Source: Lachnospiraceae bacterium EP-SM-12S-S03
GTDB lineage: Bacteria; Bacillota; Clostridia; Lachnospirales; Lachnospiraceae
Assembly: GCA_020540725.1 (NCBI GenBank)
Contig: JAJBSL010000018.1
Coordinates: 1-52,922 of the forward strand
DNA length: 52,922 nt
Direction of reading: 5' to 3'
Part shown: one piece after another, positions 40,778 through 49,034 of the stretch
Layout: each line of letters opens with the position of its first letter
Position numbering within the stretch: the stretch's first letter is position 1
Notes under the pieces: model-generated
Told to the model about the DNA's origin: nothing
The model's input: the letters and a program-made list of their open reading frames with translations, nothing else
Database searches by the model: none
Program-made: the position numbers and the translations under genes

Positions 40778-40906
40778 CGTTTGCAACAAATCAATCCACC
40801 ACTTGCAGGTCAGGCAAGAAAAGTACTTGATATGAATAAAGCAGAGCGCCATATAAGAGGCGGAATGGCAACGCGAGAAAAATATTTACATCAACATGAA
40901 TGTTAA
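40760..40906 (+). pseudogene. spoIIID: spoIIID 3' part (codons 39-85)
   Basis: In the frame beginning CAT 40760 the sequence reads HKDVTERLQQINPPLAGQ, then ARKVLDMNKAERHIRGGMA and TREKYLHQHEC, with a TAA at 40904-40906. This is the complete C-terminal half of SpoIIID, including the basic helix region AERHIRGG that contributes to DNA binding. It has no start codon or ribosome site of its own, so it is silent unless the element is removed. Joined to codons 1-38 it gives an 85-residue protein of normal SpoIIID length. The sequence shows no decay. Confidence 0.92.
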
Positions 40907-40908
40907 GG

Positions 40909-40942
40909 AAAAAGAATCTGTCCAGGAGGGCAGATTCTTTTT
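40909..40942 (+). terminator. Terminator of spoIIID
   Basis: AAAGAATCTGTCC (40911-40923) pairs with GGGCAGATTCTTT (40928-40940) and is followed by TT. It stands 4 bp after the spoIIID stop, so the native transcription unit ends here. Confidence 0.85.
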
Positions 40943-40968
40943 GCGTGAGAAAAATAAAACAATGTTTT

Positions 40969-41865
40969 CTATTCCAAGTATTTTTGTTTTAATTCAGCAC
41001 GATATTTTGCAGGAGACTTTTGATAAAAAGATTTAAATTGTTTAATGAAATAGGAGCAAGAAGTAAATCCTGTCATTTCACTAATTTCTTGAATACTGGC
41101 TGTAGAAGTTGTAAGCAATTCTTTGGCTTTTTCCATTCGAATAGTAGTCAAAGCCTGAACCGGTGTTACATGATATGAGTTTTTCATACACCGAATAATA
41201 TGGACTGGATGAAAATTATAAAGTTTGGCCAGATCTTGAATTGTAAAGTTTTTGTCATAGTTATTTTGCAGGTATTGCATAATTTCTGATGCAAGAGTAT
41301 CTGGTGCATTACTGAATTTGGAATCCAGATTCAATATATTAAGTATATTTAAAAAGCGTTGTTGCAGCATAAGAGGGTTGAGAGTTGTGTGAAGTTTTTT
41401 TGTCTGATTTTCGTATTTGTTAATATAAAACATCAATAAAGGTTCTATATAGTTACACAGCTTTATTCCCTCCTCTTCCGAAAGTTGCGTATATTTAGGG
41501 ATAGAGATATAAAATGGGGCATCGCGAAAAAGAGACTTATTAAAAACGCGATTTACAGGATGAATATGTTCTGATTCGTGATATGCACCGGTGAATCCCA
41601 TATGTATCCAATAAAAACTAGTTTCTCGATCACAAACGCGGTAACTGCTATGCGTTTTGTCAGGAGACAGAATAAGTAGTTGATTTTCACTTATAGTATA
41701 ATGTTCATTTTCTTCTACTATATATAAGCTTCCGGAAAGGACATACAGTATGTCAAATACACCAATATTCGATCTTTTAGTATGCCTATCTCCCTTTCTA
41801 TATAGCGCTTTACCGGCTGCTATGAAATGTGGTGTCGGTGGACTTTCAAAATGCAAATAAATCAT
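40969..41865 (-). CDS. AraC family transcriptional regulator
   Basis: 298 residues. An N-terminal cupin-type sensing domain (ILYVLSGSLYIVEENEHYTI, about residues 40-60) is followed by the C-terminal pair of helix-turn-helix motifs: FTIQDLAKLYNFHPVHIIR and SIQEISEMTGFTSCSYFIKQ with the final FYQKSPAKYR. The ATG at 41874 touches its ribosome site; the ATG at 41865 is nine bases from AAAGG and is preferred. It diverges from the sugar importer and arabinofuranosidase genes and very likely activates them in response to their substrate. Confidence 0.88.
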   Translation of the reverse strand: MIYLHFESPPTPHFIAAGKALYRKGDRHTKRSNIGVFDILYVLSGSLYIVEENEHYTISENQLLILSPDKTHSSYRVCDRETSFYWIHMGFTGAYHESEHIHPVNRVFNKSLFRDAPFYISIPKYTQLSEEEGIKLCNYIEPLLMFYINKYENQTKKLHTTLNPLMLQQRFLNILNILNLDSKFSNAPDTLASEIMQYLQNNYDKNFTIQDLAKLYNFHPVHIIRCMKNSYHVTPVQALTTIRMEKAKELLTTSTASIQEISEMTGFTSCSYFIKQFKSFYQKSPAKYRAELKQKYLE

Positions 41866-41960
41866 GGTGTTCATCCTTTCTTATAAATAATGTTAAAAAT
41901 ATACAATTTTTAAAGAGAAAAAATGATAAATTTATTATATTTTCCTGTTAATAGTGTATC

Positions 41961-41989
41961 TTGAAGTGAAGAAATATGCAAGATATAAT
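41961..41989 (+). promoter_or_regulatory. Promoter of the sugar importer operon
   Basis: TTGAAG (41961-41966), a 17-bp spacer and TATAAT (41984-41989), about 70 bp before the binding-protein gene. Confidence 0.65.
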
Positions 41990-42059
41990 TTGACTATAAA
42001 GTAACCGAACAAGAAATTTTATGAAAATTTCGACAATCACAATGAGAAGGAGGAAAAGT

Positions 42060-43325
42060 ATGAGAAAGAGAAGGACAAGGTTGATAGCAGCAGGGCTTAG
42101 TCTGGTGATGTTGGGTTCTTGCGTAGGCTGTGGAGAGAGAAAAAGTGACAAGAAATCTGGTGAAGATGGTAAAACAGAACTTACCATTTGGGTGCGTGAA
42201 CAGATGGAAGATCCGATTATGGCGGCGGTAAAACAGTATAATGAAAAACAAGATAAAGTAAAAGTGAATGCAGTTGTATATCCCGATAATGAGTTGACGG
42301 ATCAACTTACACTTGCATTGTCCTCTGGAGATGTACCTGATATGGTTTCATTAGATGATATTTTAGCCCCATATTACAATTCGCAAAAAGCATTGGCTGA
42401 TGTTACGGAGAAATTTAATGATTTGGAATTTAAGGATGCTTTTAGCAAGGGAATGGTTGAACTGGGAACGTATGAGGGAAAACAATATGCCATTCCATTC
42501 GCTCCGGATGTATCTGTACTTTTTTATAACAAGGAGCATTTTAGACAAGCAGGATTGGATCCTGAAAAAGGACCAGAAACATGGACGGATCTGATAGAGT
42601 ATTCCAAAAAGTTGACAACAGATGAGCACTACGGATACACATATAACGGTGGCGGTGGACAGATGTTTACATTTGTTCCGTTTATTTGGAGTAATGGTGG
42701 GGATCTTCTTTCAGAAGATGGAAAGAAATGTCTTCTTGATCAGCCAGAGGCAGTAGAGGCATTGCAACTTTATGATGATTTGACAAATAAATATAAAGTA
42801 ACTCCGGAAGGTGTTACGACATATTCGTGGTCAGAATCGCAGGATGCATTCCTTTCCGGAAAGGCAAGTATGACAATACTTGGAAACTCGCAACTGTATA
42901 CATTTAAAACAGAATATCCGGATTTTGATTTTGGTGTAAGTCTGATTTCGAAAAAGGATGGAAAGGAACATTCCTCATTCGGTGGGGGAGATTTGATTGC
43001 AATTATGGAACAGTCTAAAAATAAAGAAGCAGCATGGGACTTTGTCGAGTATGTTTTGAGTGAAGAGGTTCAAGTGGAATTATTTGCTAAAAATGGTTTA
43101 TTACCGGCCAGAACAGATTTGTTCGATAACGAATATTTTAATGAAGATAATAAATATCAGGTAATGCAACAGGCATTAGAGGTTTCCCGGGCATCTTGGT
43201 CAGAAAAATATAATGAAATGAATCAACCGCTCGTAAATGCTACACAGAGTTGTTTAATGCAGAAACAGACAGCTGAGGAAGCATTTAAGACAGCAACAGA
43301 AGAGATTAATCGGATTATGAACTGA
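42060..43325 (+). CDS. ABC sugar transporter substrate-binding lipoprotein
   Basis: 421 residues. The basic signal peptide MRKRRTRLIAAGLSLVML leads to cysteines in GSCVGCGERK that can be lipidated. The mature part is a type 1 extracellular sugar-binding protein: LTIWVREQMEDPIMAAVKQY at the start, LALSSGDVPDMVSLDD, and the helical WSNGGDLLSEDGK and ASMTILGNSQ segments. AAGGAGG six bases upstream fixes the start. It delivers an oligosaccharide, probably arabinose-containing given the downstream GH127 gene, to the two permeases. Confidence 0.9.
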   Translation: MRKRRTRLIAAGLSLVMLGSCVGCGERKSDKKSGEDGKTELTIWVREQMEDPIMAAVKQYNEKQDKVKVNAVVYPDNELTDQLTLALSSGDVPDMVSLDDILAPYYNSQKALADVTEKFNDLEFKDAFSKGMVELGTYEGKQYAIPFAPDVSVLFYNKEHFRQAGLDPEKGPETWTDLIEYSKKLTTDEHYGYTYNGGGGQMFTFVPFIWSNGGDLLSEDGKKCLLDQPEAVEALQLYDDLTNKYKVTPEGVTTYSWSESQDAFLSGKASMTILGNSQLYTFKTEYPDFDFGVSLISKKDGKEHSSFGGGDLIAIMEQSKNKEAAWDFVEYVLSEEVQVELFAKNGLLPARTDLFDNEYFNEDNKYQVMQQALEVSRASWSEKYNEMNQPLVNATQSCLMQKQTAEEAFKTATEEINRIMN

Positions 43326-43340
43326 TAAACAAAAGAAGAT

Positions 43341-43377
43341 TGCCCGCAGAGTTTCAGAAATGATACGTTTGCGGGCA
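43341..43377 (+). promoter_or_regulatory. Intercistronic hairpin between binding protein and permease genes
   Basis: TGCCCGCA (43341-43348) pairs with TGCGGGCA (43370-43377). There is no T-run, so it probably stabilises the upstream mRNA so that the binding protein is made in excess over the permeases. Confidence 0.55.
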
Positions 43378-43406
43378 TGCTAAATAATAGAAAAGGACAT
43401 AGTTAT

Positions 43407-44294
43407 ATGAAAAATAACACAATAAGAAAAATAAAAAAATTAGTGGTACCGTTTATGTTTATTGCACCGGTTTTGATCATTAATATCTTGTTCTTTTGTC
43501 TTCCGTTTTTGCAGTCGCTTTTAATGTCCTTTTTTGAGTGGCCGCTTCTTGGAGAAAAGACATTTATAGGTTTTGAAAACTATAAACAACTATTTTTAGA
43601 TGAACAATTTCGTGTATCACTTATATTTACATTAAAATATACACTTCTCGTCACACCGGCACTTTTTCTTGTAGCGTTTGTTTTAGCGCTCTTGATTGAT
43701 GGAAGATTTAAAGGAGCTACATTATTTCGGAGTATTTATTTTTCGCCGGTTGTAATTTCAATGACTTCTTGTAGTTTGATATGGCTTTGGATCTATAATG
43801 ATTTATATGGTATTTTAAATTATATTTTGCTGAAGTTTCATATCATTGACGAATCCATTTTGTGGATGGGAGAAGAAAAAACATCCTTGCCGGCAATTGT
43901 TTTTATGATAACTTGGAAGATGGCAGGATTTTCGATGCTGATTATTTTGGCGGCATTTCAATCTGTGGATACGCAGGTATATGAATCAGCCAGCATAGAT
44001 GGGGCATCAAAGTTGAAACAGTTTTTTCACATAACGCTTCCAATCATACGCCCTCAAGTCGGGCTTGCGCTGATCATGTCGGTCATAGGTTCGGTTCTCG
44101 CTTTTGAACAATTCTTGATCATGACAAAGGGGGGACCTACGGAAACAACGACAACGCTTGTACATTATATTTATAACACATCGTTTAAATATTATAACTT
44201 TGGATATGGTTCTGCTATGACAATGATTCTCTTAATCATTATGCTGGTTTTGAGCGTGGCGCAAATGCGGTTGCTAAAAGATCCGACAGAGTAG
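43407..44294 (+). CDS. ABC sugar transporter permease, MalF type
   Basis: 295 residues and six membrane segments. The cytoplasmic EAA loop is YESASIDGASKLKQFFHITL (about residues 190-209), the contact site for the ATPase. ATG 43407 with AAAGGA nine bases upstream is preferred to an ATG at 43377 inside the hairpin. It is the second gene of the importer operon. The ATPase gene is absent here, as is usual for Firmicute carbohydrate importers that share a general MsmK-type ATPase. Confidence 0.9.
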   Translation: MKNNTIRKIKKLVVPFMFIAPVLIINILFFCLPFLQSLLMSFFEWPLLGEKTFIGFENYKQLFLDEQFRVSLIFTLKYTLLVTPALFLVAFVLALLIDGRFKGATLFRSIYFSPVVISMTSCSLIWLWIYNDLYGILNYILLKFHIIDESILWMGEEKTSLPAIVFMITWKMAGFSMLIILAAFQSVDTQVYESASIDGASKLKQFFHITLPIIRPQVGLALIMSVIGSVLAFEQFLIMTKGGPTETTTTLVHYIYNTSFKYYNFGYGSAMTMILLIIMLVLSVAQMRLLKDPTE

Positions 44295-44304
44295 GAGGGA
44301 ACAT

Positions 44305-45138
44305 ATGGGAAAAGAAAAAACACATATTGGAAGAATTGTGACAAATAGTATATTGGCTATTATTATGTTGCTTCCGATTTATTGGACATTGATTACATCC
44401 TTAAAAGGGAAACAGGAAATATATGAACAACCTCCTTCTTTTTTCCCGAAGGCGGTAAGTTTAGACAATTTTAAAGAAATACTATTGCGTAATGATGGAG
44501 TGTTTCTTACCTATTTAAAAAACTCTATTTTAACTACGATTATTACAATGATATTTGTTGCGGCTATTAGTTTGATGGCAGGGTATGCATTTTCAAAGAT
44601 GAAAATAAAAGGGAAAAAATTTTTAATGATGCTGATTATTGCAGCCTTGATGATACCATTTCAGACATTGATGATACCACTTTATTCAATTATGTCAGGA
44701 TTGCATCTAACAAACACAAGGCTAGCAATGATTTTAATATATGCAACATTTCAAACTCCGTTTGCTGTTTATATGATGAAAAATGCGTTTGATATGATAC
44801 CAAATGAACTCCGTGAGGCAGCTAAGATTGATGGGGCAGGAGAAGGGAAAATCTTTTGGCGAGTGATGCTTCCAATTACGTGGTCCTCTATTGCAACAAT
44901 TTTTATCTATTCTGCTTATACGACATGGAATGACTATTTGATTGCGGTAGTATTTGCAAATAACGATGCGATAAAAACATTTAATGTTGGGTTAACGAAT
45001 ATGGCTATCGGACAGTATGGAACAGAATGGGGATTATTGACGGCGGGATCGCTCATAGGCTTGTTGCCAATTATGATCCTATTTGTTTTTATGCAGAAAT
45101 ATTTTATAAAAGGAATGCTTGGCGGAGCAGTGAAGTAA
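44305..45138 (+). CDS. ABC sugar transporter permease, MalG type
   Basis: 277 residues with six membrane segments, LPIYWTLITSLKGKQEIYEQ near the N-terminus, and the EAA loop LREAAKIDGAGEGKIFWRVM (about residues 172-191). It pairs with the preceding MalF-type permease to form the membrane channel. It starts 10 bp after that gene with GGAGGG upstream and is followed 14 bp later by the arabinofuranosidase gene. Confidence 0.9.
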   Translation: MGKEKTHIGRIVTNSILAIIMLLPIYWTLITSLKGKQEIYEQPPSFFPKAVSLDNFKEILLRNDGVFLTYLKNSILTTIITMIFVAAISLMAGYAFSKMKIKGKKFLMMLIIAALMIPFQTLMIPLYSIMSGLHLTNTRLAMILIYATFQTPFAVYMMKNAFDMIPNELREAAKIDGAGEGKIFWRVMLPITWSSIATIFIYSAYTTWNDYLIAVVFANNDAIKTFNVGLTNMAIGQYGTEWGLLTAGSLIGLLPIMILFVFMQKYFIKGMLGGAVK

Positions 45139-45152
45139 AGGGGGAATTTTAA

Positions 45153-47027
45153 ATGAGTAAAAAGAAATTTCAAATGCTTGAATTGACAGAAGTAACCCCA
45201 TCCGGCTGGTTGAAAGAACAACTCAAGATACAGGCATCTGGTCTTTCCGGTATTCTTTATGATGTATGGGATAGTGTGGGAAGTTATAATGGATGGCTTG
45301 GAGGAACGGGAGATAATTGGGAAAGAGCACCATATTTTCTTGATGGAATTTTACCGTTGGCATATTATTTAAAAGATAAAAAGTTATGGGAAATAGCCCA
45401 AAAATACATAGACTGTATACTGGATAGCCAGGATGAAGAAGGTAATTTTGGACCACAAGATACAAAAGATGATTGGTGGTCGCGTATGGTTGCATTAAAA
45501 GTATTGGTTCAATATTATGAAATTACAAAAGAAGAAAGAGTACTTGATTTTATGCATCGTTATTATCATTTTCAGCAAAAGAAGTTACCGGAAAACCCAT
45601 TGACGGAGTGGGGAAAAGCGAGATGTGCAGATCTTCTTTATTGTATAAAATGGCTATATGAGCGACAACCGCAAGTCTATTTGCTGGAGTTAGCGAATGT
45701 GATTGTAAAGCAAGGAGATAAATGGAATGAGTTATTTGAACGATTTCCTTTTGTATATCCAACAGAGTACTATTATGATTGGGGAATAATGGAAAATTAT
45801 ACAAGAAATGAGTTGTTAAAATTAATGAGATTCCATCATACTCATATTGTAAACGTAACTATGGCACTAAAATATCCGGCTATGACCACATGGCTAAAAG
45901 AGAATAATGATGAAAAAGTCTTGGAAGAAGCAATGAAGACTTTGAATAAGTATCATGGAGTTGCAACTGGAATGATTAATGGGGATGAGCATCTTGCAGG
46001 AAATAGCCCGAGCAGAGGAACCGAACTTTGTGCAGTTGTTGAATATATGTTTAGCCTACATCTTATCTTGGAAGTATTTGGAAAACCAGAATATGCAGAT
46101 TTGTTAGAACGATTAACTTATAATGCATTTCCAGCGATGTTTTCGGAAGACTACATGGGGCATCAATATTTACAACAAGTAAATCAGATTAAAGCAACAA
46201 ATGAGAAAAGGATATGGTATAACAATTTAAATGATTCTAATACATACGGATTAGAACCTAATTTTGGATGTTGTACAGCAAATATGCATCAAGGATGGCC
46301 GAAATTTGTAAGAAGTCTTTGGTATAAGGACGGGGGAGGAATTGTATCTACTGTATTTGCACCAAATGAATTGCATACAAGATTGAATGGAGAGGAATTA
46401 TGGGTAGAAGAAAGAACAGAATATCCTTCGAAATTAGAGGTTCAGTATCATATTTATAAAGCACCGACTATGCCATTTACTTTTAGAATTAGAATTCCTA
46501 AATGGTGCAGGAGCTATATTTTGACTTCCGATGGTATGGAGATTCAGCACTCTCGAGAAGGCGGATATATTAAACTTTGTCAGAGATTTAGGGAGGGCCA
46601 GACAATAGTAATTCGATTTGAAGCGGAAGTAGAATTTTCAAAATGGTATCATGATAGTATTGCTGTAGAAAGGGGACCATTTATTTTTGTTCTTGATATG
46701 TCTGAAAAATGGAAAGAATATAAGGTGAGGGATTCGGTATCGGATTATGAGGTGATATCGGATACTCCTTGGAATTACGCTCTTATAAGAAATCAGACTC
46801 CGCACGTGGAAGAAAAAGATACAGAAATGCCATTTAGAAAAGAGGAACCACCAGTTATTATGACAATGAAAGCGCGTAGGGTTAAAGAATGGAAAGAAGA
46901 AAAAGGAAGTGCTGGAGATATTCCTCAAAGTCCTGTATCAACAAATCTTTCAGAAGAGATTATCCGTCTCGTTCCGTTTGGGTGTACACATTTGAGAATA
47001 GGTCAATTTCCATTTTGTGAAAAATAA
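45153..47027 (+). CDS. GH127-type beta-L-arabinofuranosidase (DUF1680 family)
   Basis: 624 residues, cytoplasmic, no signal peptide. The N-terminal alpha/alpha barrel shows GWLGGTGDNWERAPYFLDG. Zinc-site residues known from Bifidobacterium HypBA1 have matches here: ELC (Glu291, Cys293) and the Cys pair in NFGCCTANMHQGWPKF (Cys373, Cys374), one of which is the nucleophile in that enzyme. Glu279 in GDEHL may be the acid/base. Beta-sandwich domains follow. Such enzymes release arabinofuranose from plant glycoproteins and glycans. It ends the operon, so imported oligosaccharides are probably cleaved inside the cell. GH146-like specificity is possible. Confidence 0.85.
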   Translation: MSKKKFQMLELTEVTPSGWLKEQLKIQASGLSGILYDVWDSVGSYNGWLGGTGDNWERAPYFLDGILPLAYYLKDKKLWEIAQKYIDCILDSQDEEGNFGPQDTKDDWWSRMVALKVLVQYYEITKEERVLDFMHRYYHFQQKKLPENPLTEWGKARCADLLYCIKWLYERQPQVYLLELANVIVKQGDKWNELFERFPFVYPTEYYYDWGIMENYTRNELLKLMRFHHTHIVNVTMALKYPAMTTWLKENNDEKVLEEAMKTLNKYHGVATGMINGDEHLAGNSPSRGTELCAVVEYMFSLHLILEVFGKPEYADLLERLTYNAFPAMFSEDYMGHQYLQQVNQIKATNEKRIWYNNLNDSNTYGLEPNFGCCTANMHQGWPKFVRSLWYKDGGGIVSTVFAPNELHTRLNGEELWVEERTEYPSKLEVQYHIYKAPTMPFTFRIRIPKWCRSYILTSDGMEIQHSREGGYIKLCQRFREGQTIVIRFEAEVEFSKWYHDSIAVERGPFIFVLDMSEKWKEYKVRDSVSDYEVISDTPWNYALIRNQTPHVEEKDTEMPFRKEEPPVIMTMKARRVKEWKEEKGSAGDIPQSPVSTNLSEEIIRLVPFGCTHLRIGQFPFCEK

Positions 47028-47033
47028 TCGGTT

Positions 47034-47054
47034 AAGGGGCCATTTCAGCCCCTT
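47034..47054. terminator. Terminator between the arabinofuranosidase gene and LysR gene
   Basis: AAGGGGC (47034-47040) pairs with GCCCCTT (47048-47054), followed by TATCTTTT. It overlaps the end of the convergent LysR gene. Confidence 0.75.
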
Positions 47055-47968
47055 TATCTTTTCAAACATGTTTTCGCGATTTTAATAAAATCCAATGCGT
47101 AGGTGGATAGATAAGAATTTTTGCGGTAAGCAAGAACCAGCCGATTTACAATCGGCTTTTCTCCTACGGAACATATGGAAATTGGGAGCATGGAAGAACT
47201 ATGAAGCGCATACGTTTCAGGCGCCAGACATACTCCTAAGTTTTCCGCGGTTAACTGGATACAAAGCTGGCTGTTCCTTGTGCGGAAAGGAACAGGAGGC
47301 TGAATATTGTATTGTTCAAAAAGTTGTTCAGAAGAACGCCCGGTATTTTGGTCAGGAAAATGCAAAATAAAAGGCGTGTCTGCCAATAACTTCAAGTCAA
47401 TCCACGGATACCGAAAACCGTCACGATATACAGCTTTTTCAGTCAGCTCATGATTTTTCGGTAAGATCAGAACGATTTCTTCATCAATCAAATGTTCATA
47501 ACTCAGATTAGGATGAGGCTGCCATTCACTGAAGATAGCAAAATCTAATTTGCCATCACTTAAAACAGAATCCTGAATATTATGTCCTTGTTCGTAAAAA
47601 TTGATGTGAACAGCAGGGTGAAGTTTATGAAATTCAGGGAGAATCTGAGGAATGATACACATACTTCTCATCGGGGGAAATGAGATATTGAGTTCCCCTT
47701 TGAAAGAAGACCGCATATCAAGTAATTCTTTTTCCCAATCCTGGTTTAATGTAACAACTTTTTGGGCATAGGCAAGATAACGTTGACCTAAAAAGGTTAA
47801 GTTATAAGTATGTCCGTCTTTTCTGAAAAGTTTTCCGCCAAGATTTTTCTCCAGCTTTTGAAGAAATTTTGTGATAGTGGGTTGCGAAACATATAGTTCT
47901 TGTGCGGCTTTTGTCAGATTTTTGTGTTTGGCAATGGCAAGAAAATATTCTTGTTCCTGAAAATACAT
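47054..47968 (-). CDS. LysR family transcriptional regulator
   Basis: 304 residues. The N-terminal helix-turn-helix reads KNLTKAAQELYVSQPTITKF followed by LQKLEKNLGGKLFRKDGH, the standard LysR pattern (about residues 14-55). The remainder is a two-lobed ligand-binding domain (GELNISFPP, DFAIFSEWQPHP). AAAGGA precedes the ATG. It diverges from a nucleoside hydrolase and a DcuC-family carrier, which it probably controls. A TTC/GAA dyad lies in the shared promoter region. Confidence 0.9.
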   Translation of the reverse strand: MYFQEQEYFLAIAKHKNLTKAAQELYVSQPTITKFLQKLEKNLGGKLFRKDGHTYNLTFLGQRYLAYAQKVVTLNQDWEKELLDMRSSFKGELNISFPPMRSMCIIPQILPEFHKLHPAVHINFYEQGHNIQDSVLSDGKLDFAIFSEWQPHPNLSYEHLIDEEIVLILPKNHELTEKAVYRDGFRYPWIDLKLLADTPFILHFPDQNTGRSSEQLFEQYNIQPPVPFRTRNSQLCIQLTAENLGVCLAPETYALHSSSMLPISICSVGEKPIVNRLVLAYRKNSYLSTYALDFIKIAKTCLKR

Positions 47969-47982
47969 GGCAAATCCTTTCT

Positions 47983-48005
47983 AACTATTCCTAAAATGAA
48001 TAGTT
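47983..48005. promoter_or_regulatory. Candidate LysR binding dyad
   Basis: AACTATTC (47983-47990) and GAATAGTT (47998-48005) form a perfect 8-bp dyad with a 7-bp spacer, just upstream of the LysR start and in the shared divergent region. Confidence 0.6.
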
Positions 48006-48092
48006 TTCATGATAAATATGAATTAGACAACAAGTTTATAACATAATACAATGAAAAGAAAGAAAAGACAAGAGATAAAGGAGAAAGGAAAA

Positions 48093-49013
48093 GTGAAGAA
48101 AAGACCAATTATTATTGATACAGATCCAGGTATTGATGATGCACTCGCGATTGCGATTGCACTATTTTCTGAAGAGTTGGATGTGAAGCTGATTACAACT
48201 GTGGCTGGAAATGTTTCTTTGGAAAATGTAACATTAAATACACTTCGCCTATTGAACTTTTTTGGAAAAGATGTTCCGGTAGCAAAAGGTGCAGAGAAAC
48301 CGTTGATTGTGGAGTTTGTCGATGCTTCTAACGTGCATGGAAAGACTGGAATGGAAGGATACGATTTTCCTGAGCCTAAGGAGGAGTTACTTCTCTCTGA
48401 ACATGCGGTAAATGCAATGAGAAGAGTGATTATGGAAAGTGAAGAACCGATTACGCTTGTGCCGATTGCAACACTGACAAATATTGCATTATTGTTTGCT
48501 ATGTATCCGGAAGTAAAGAGCAACATCAAAGAGATTGTTATGATGGGAGGTTCTGCAGCAAGAGGAAACAAAGGAGTTATGTCGGAATTTAATATTGCCA
48601 CTGACCCGGAGGCAGCGCAGATGGTATTCCAAAGTGGAGTGCCTATTGTGATGGCAGGTTTGGATGTAGGATTAAAAGCTCTTGTTATGCCGGAAGACAG
48701 CGAAGAAATCAAACAGATGGGAAAAGTCGGGGATATGGCATATCATTTATTCAAAAAGTATCGAGGAGGAAGTTTTTCTACCGGGCTTAAAATGTATGAT
48801 AGCTGTGCCATTGCTTACCTTCTTTGTCCGGAACTTTACAATGTGGAAGAAACTTATGTAGGGGTGGAACTGCGTGGTACAATGACAACCGGATGTACGG
48901 TTGTAGATTTGAGAGGATACTTGAAACGTGAACCGAATGCAAAGGTTTGCATGGACATTGATGGCAAGAAATTCCGCGAATGGTTCAAAGAATCCATAGC
49001 GAAATGTATTTAA
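48093..49013 (+). CDS. Nucleoside hydrolase (inosine/uridine-preferring family)
   Basis: 306 residues. The N-terminal IIIDTDPGIDDALAI binds calcium through its aspartates, a signature of the family that splits ribonucleosides into base and ribose. Further conserved parts are VVMMGGSAARGNKG-type (here IVMMGGSAARGNKG) and SEFNIATDPEAAQMV. The C-terminal KMYDSCAIAYLLCP contains an Asp at the usual metal position. An ATG at 48051 has no ribosome site; GTG 48093 is nine bases from AAAGGAG and starts right before the strand, so it is preferred. A DcuC-like carrier follows 21 bp later. Confidence 0.9.
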   Translation: MKKRPIIIDTDPGIDDALAIAIALFSEELDVKLITTVAGNVSLENVTLNTLRLLNFFGKDVPVAKGAEKPLIVEFVDASNVHGKTGMEGYDFPEPKEELLLSEHAVNAMRRVIMESEEPITLVPIATLTNIALLFAMYPEVKSNIKEIVMMGGSAARGNKGVMSEFNIATDPEAAQMVFQSGVPIVMAGLDVGLKALVMPEDSEEIKQMGKVGDMAYHLFKKYRGGSFSTGLKMYDSCAIAYLLCPELYNVEETYVGVELRGTMTTGCTVVDLRGYLKREPNAKVCMDIDGKKFREWFKESIAKCI

Positions 49014-49034
49014 GGCTGAGAGAGGAGAAAAGAA

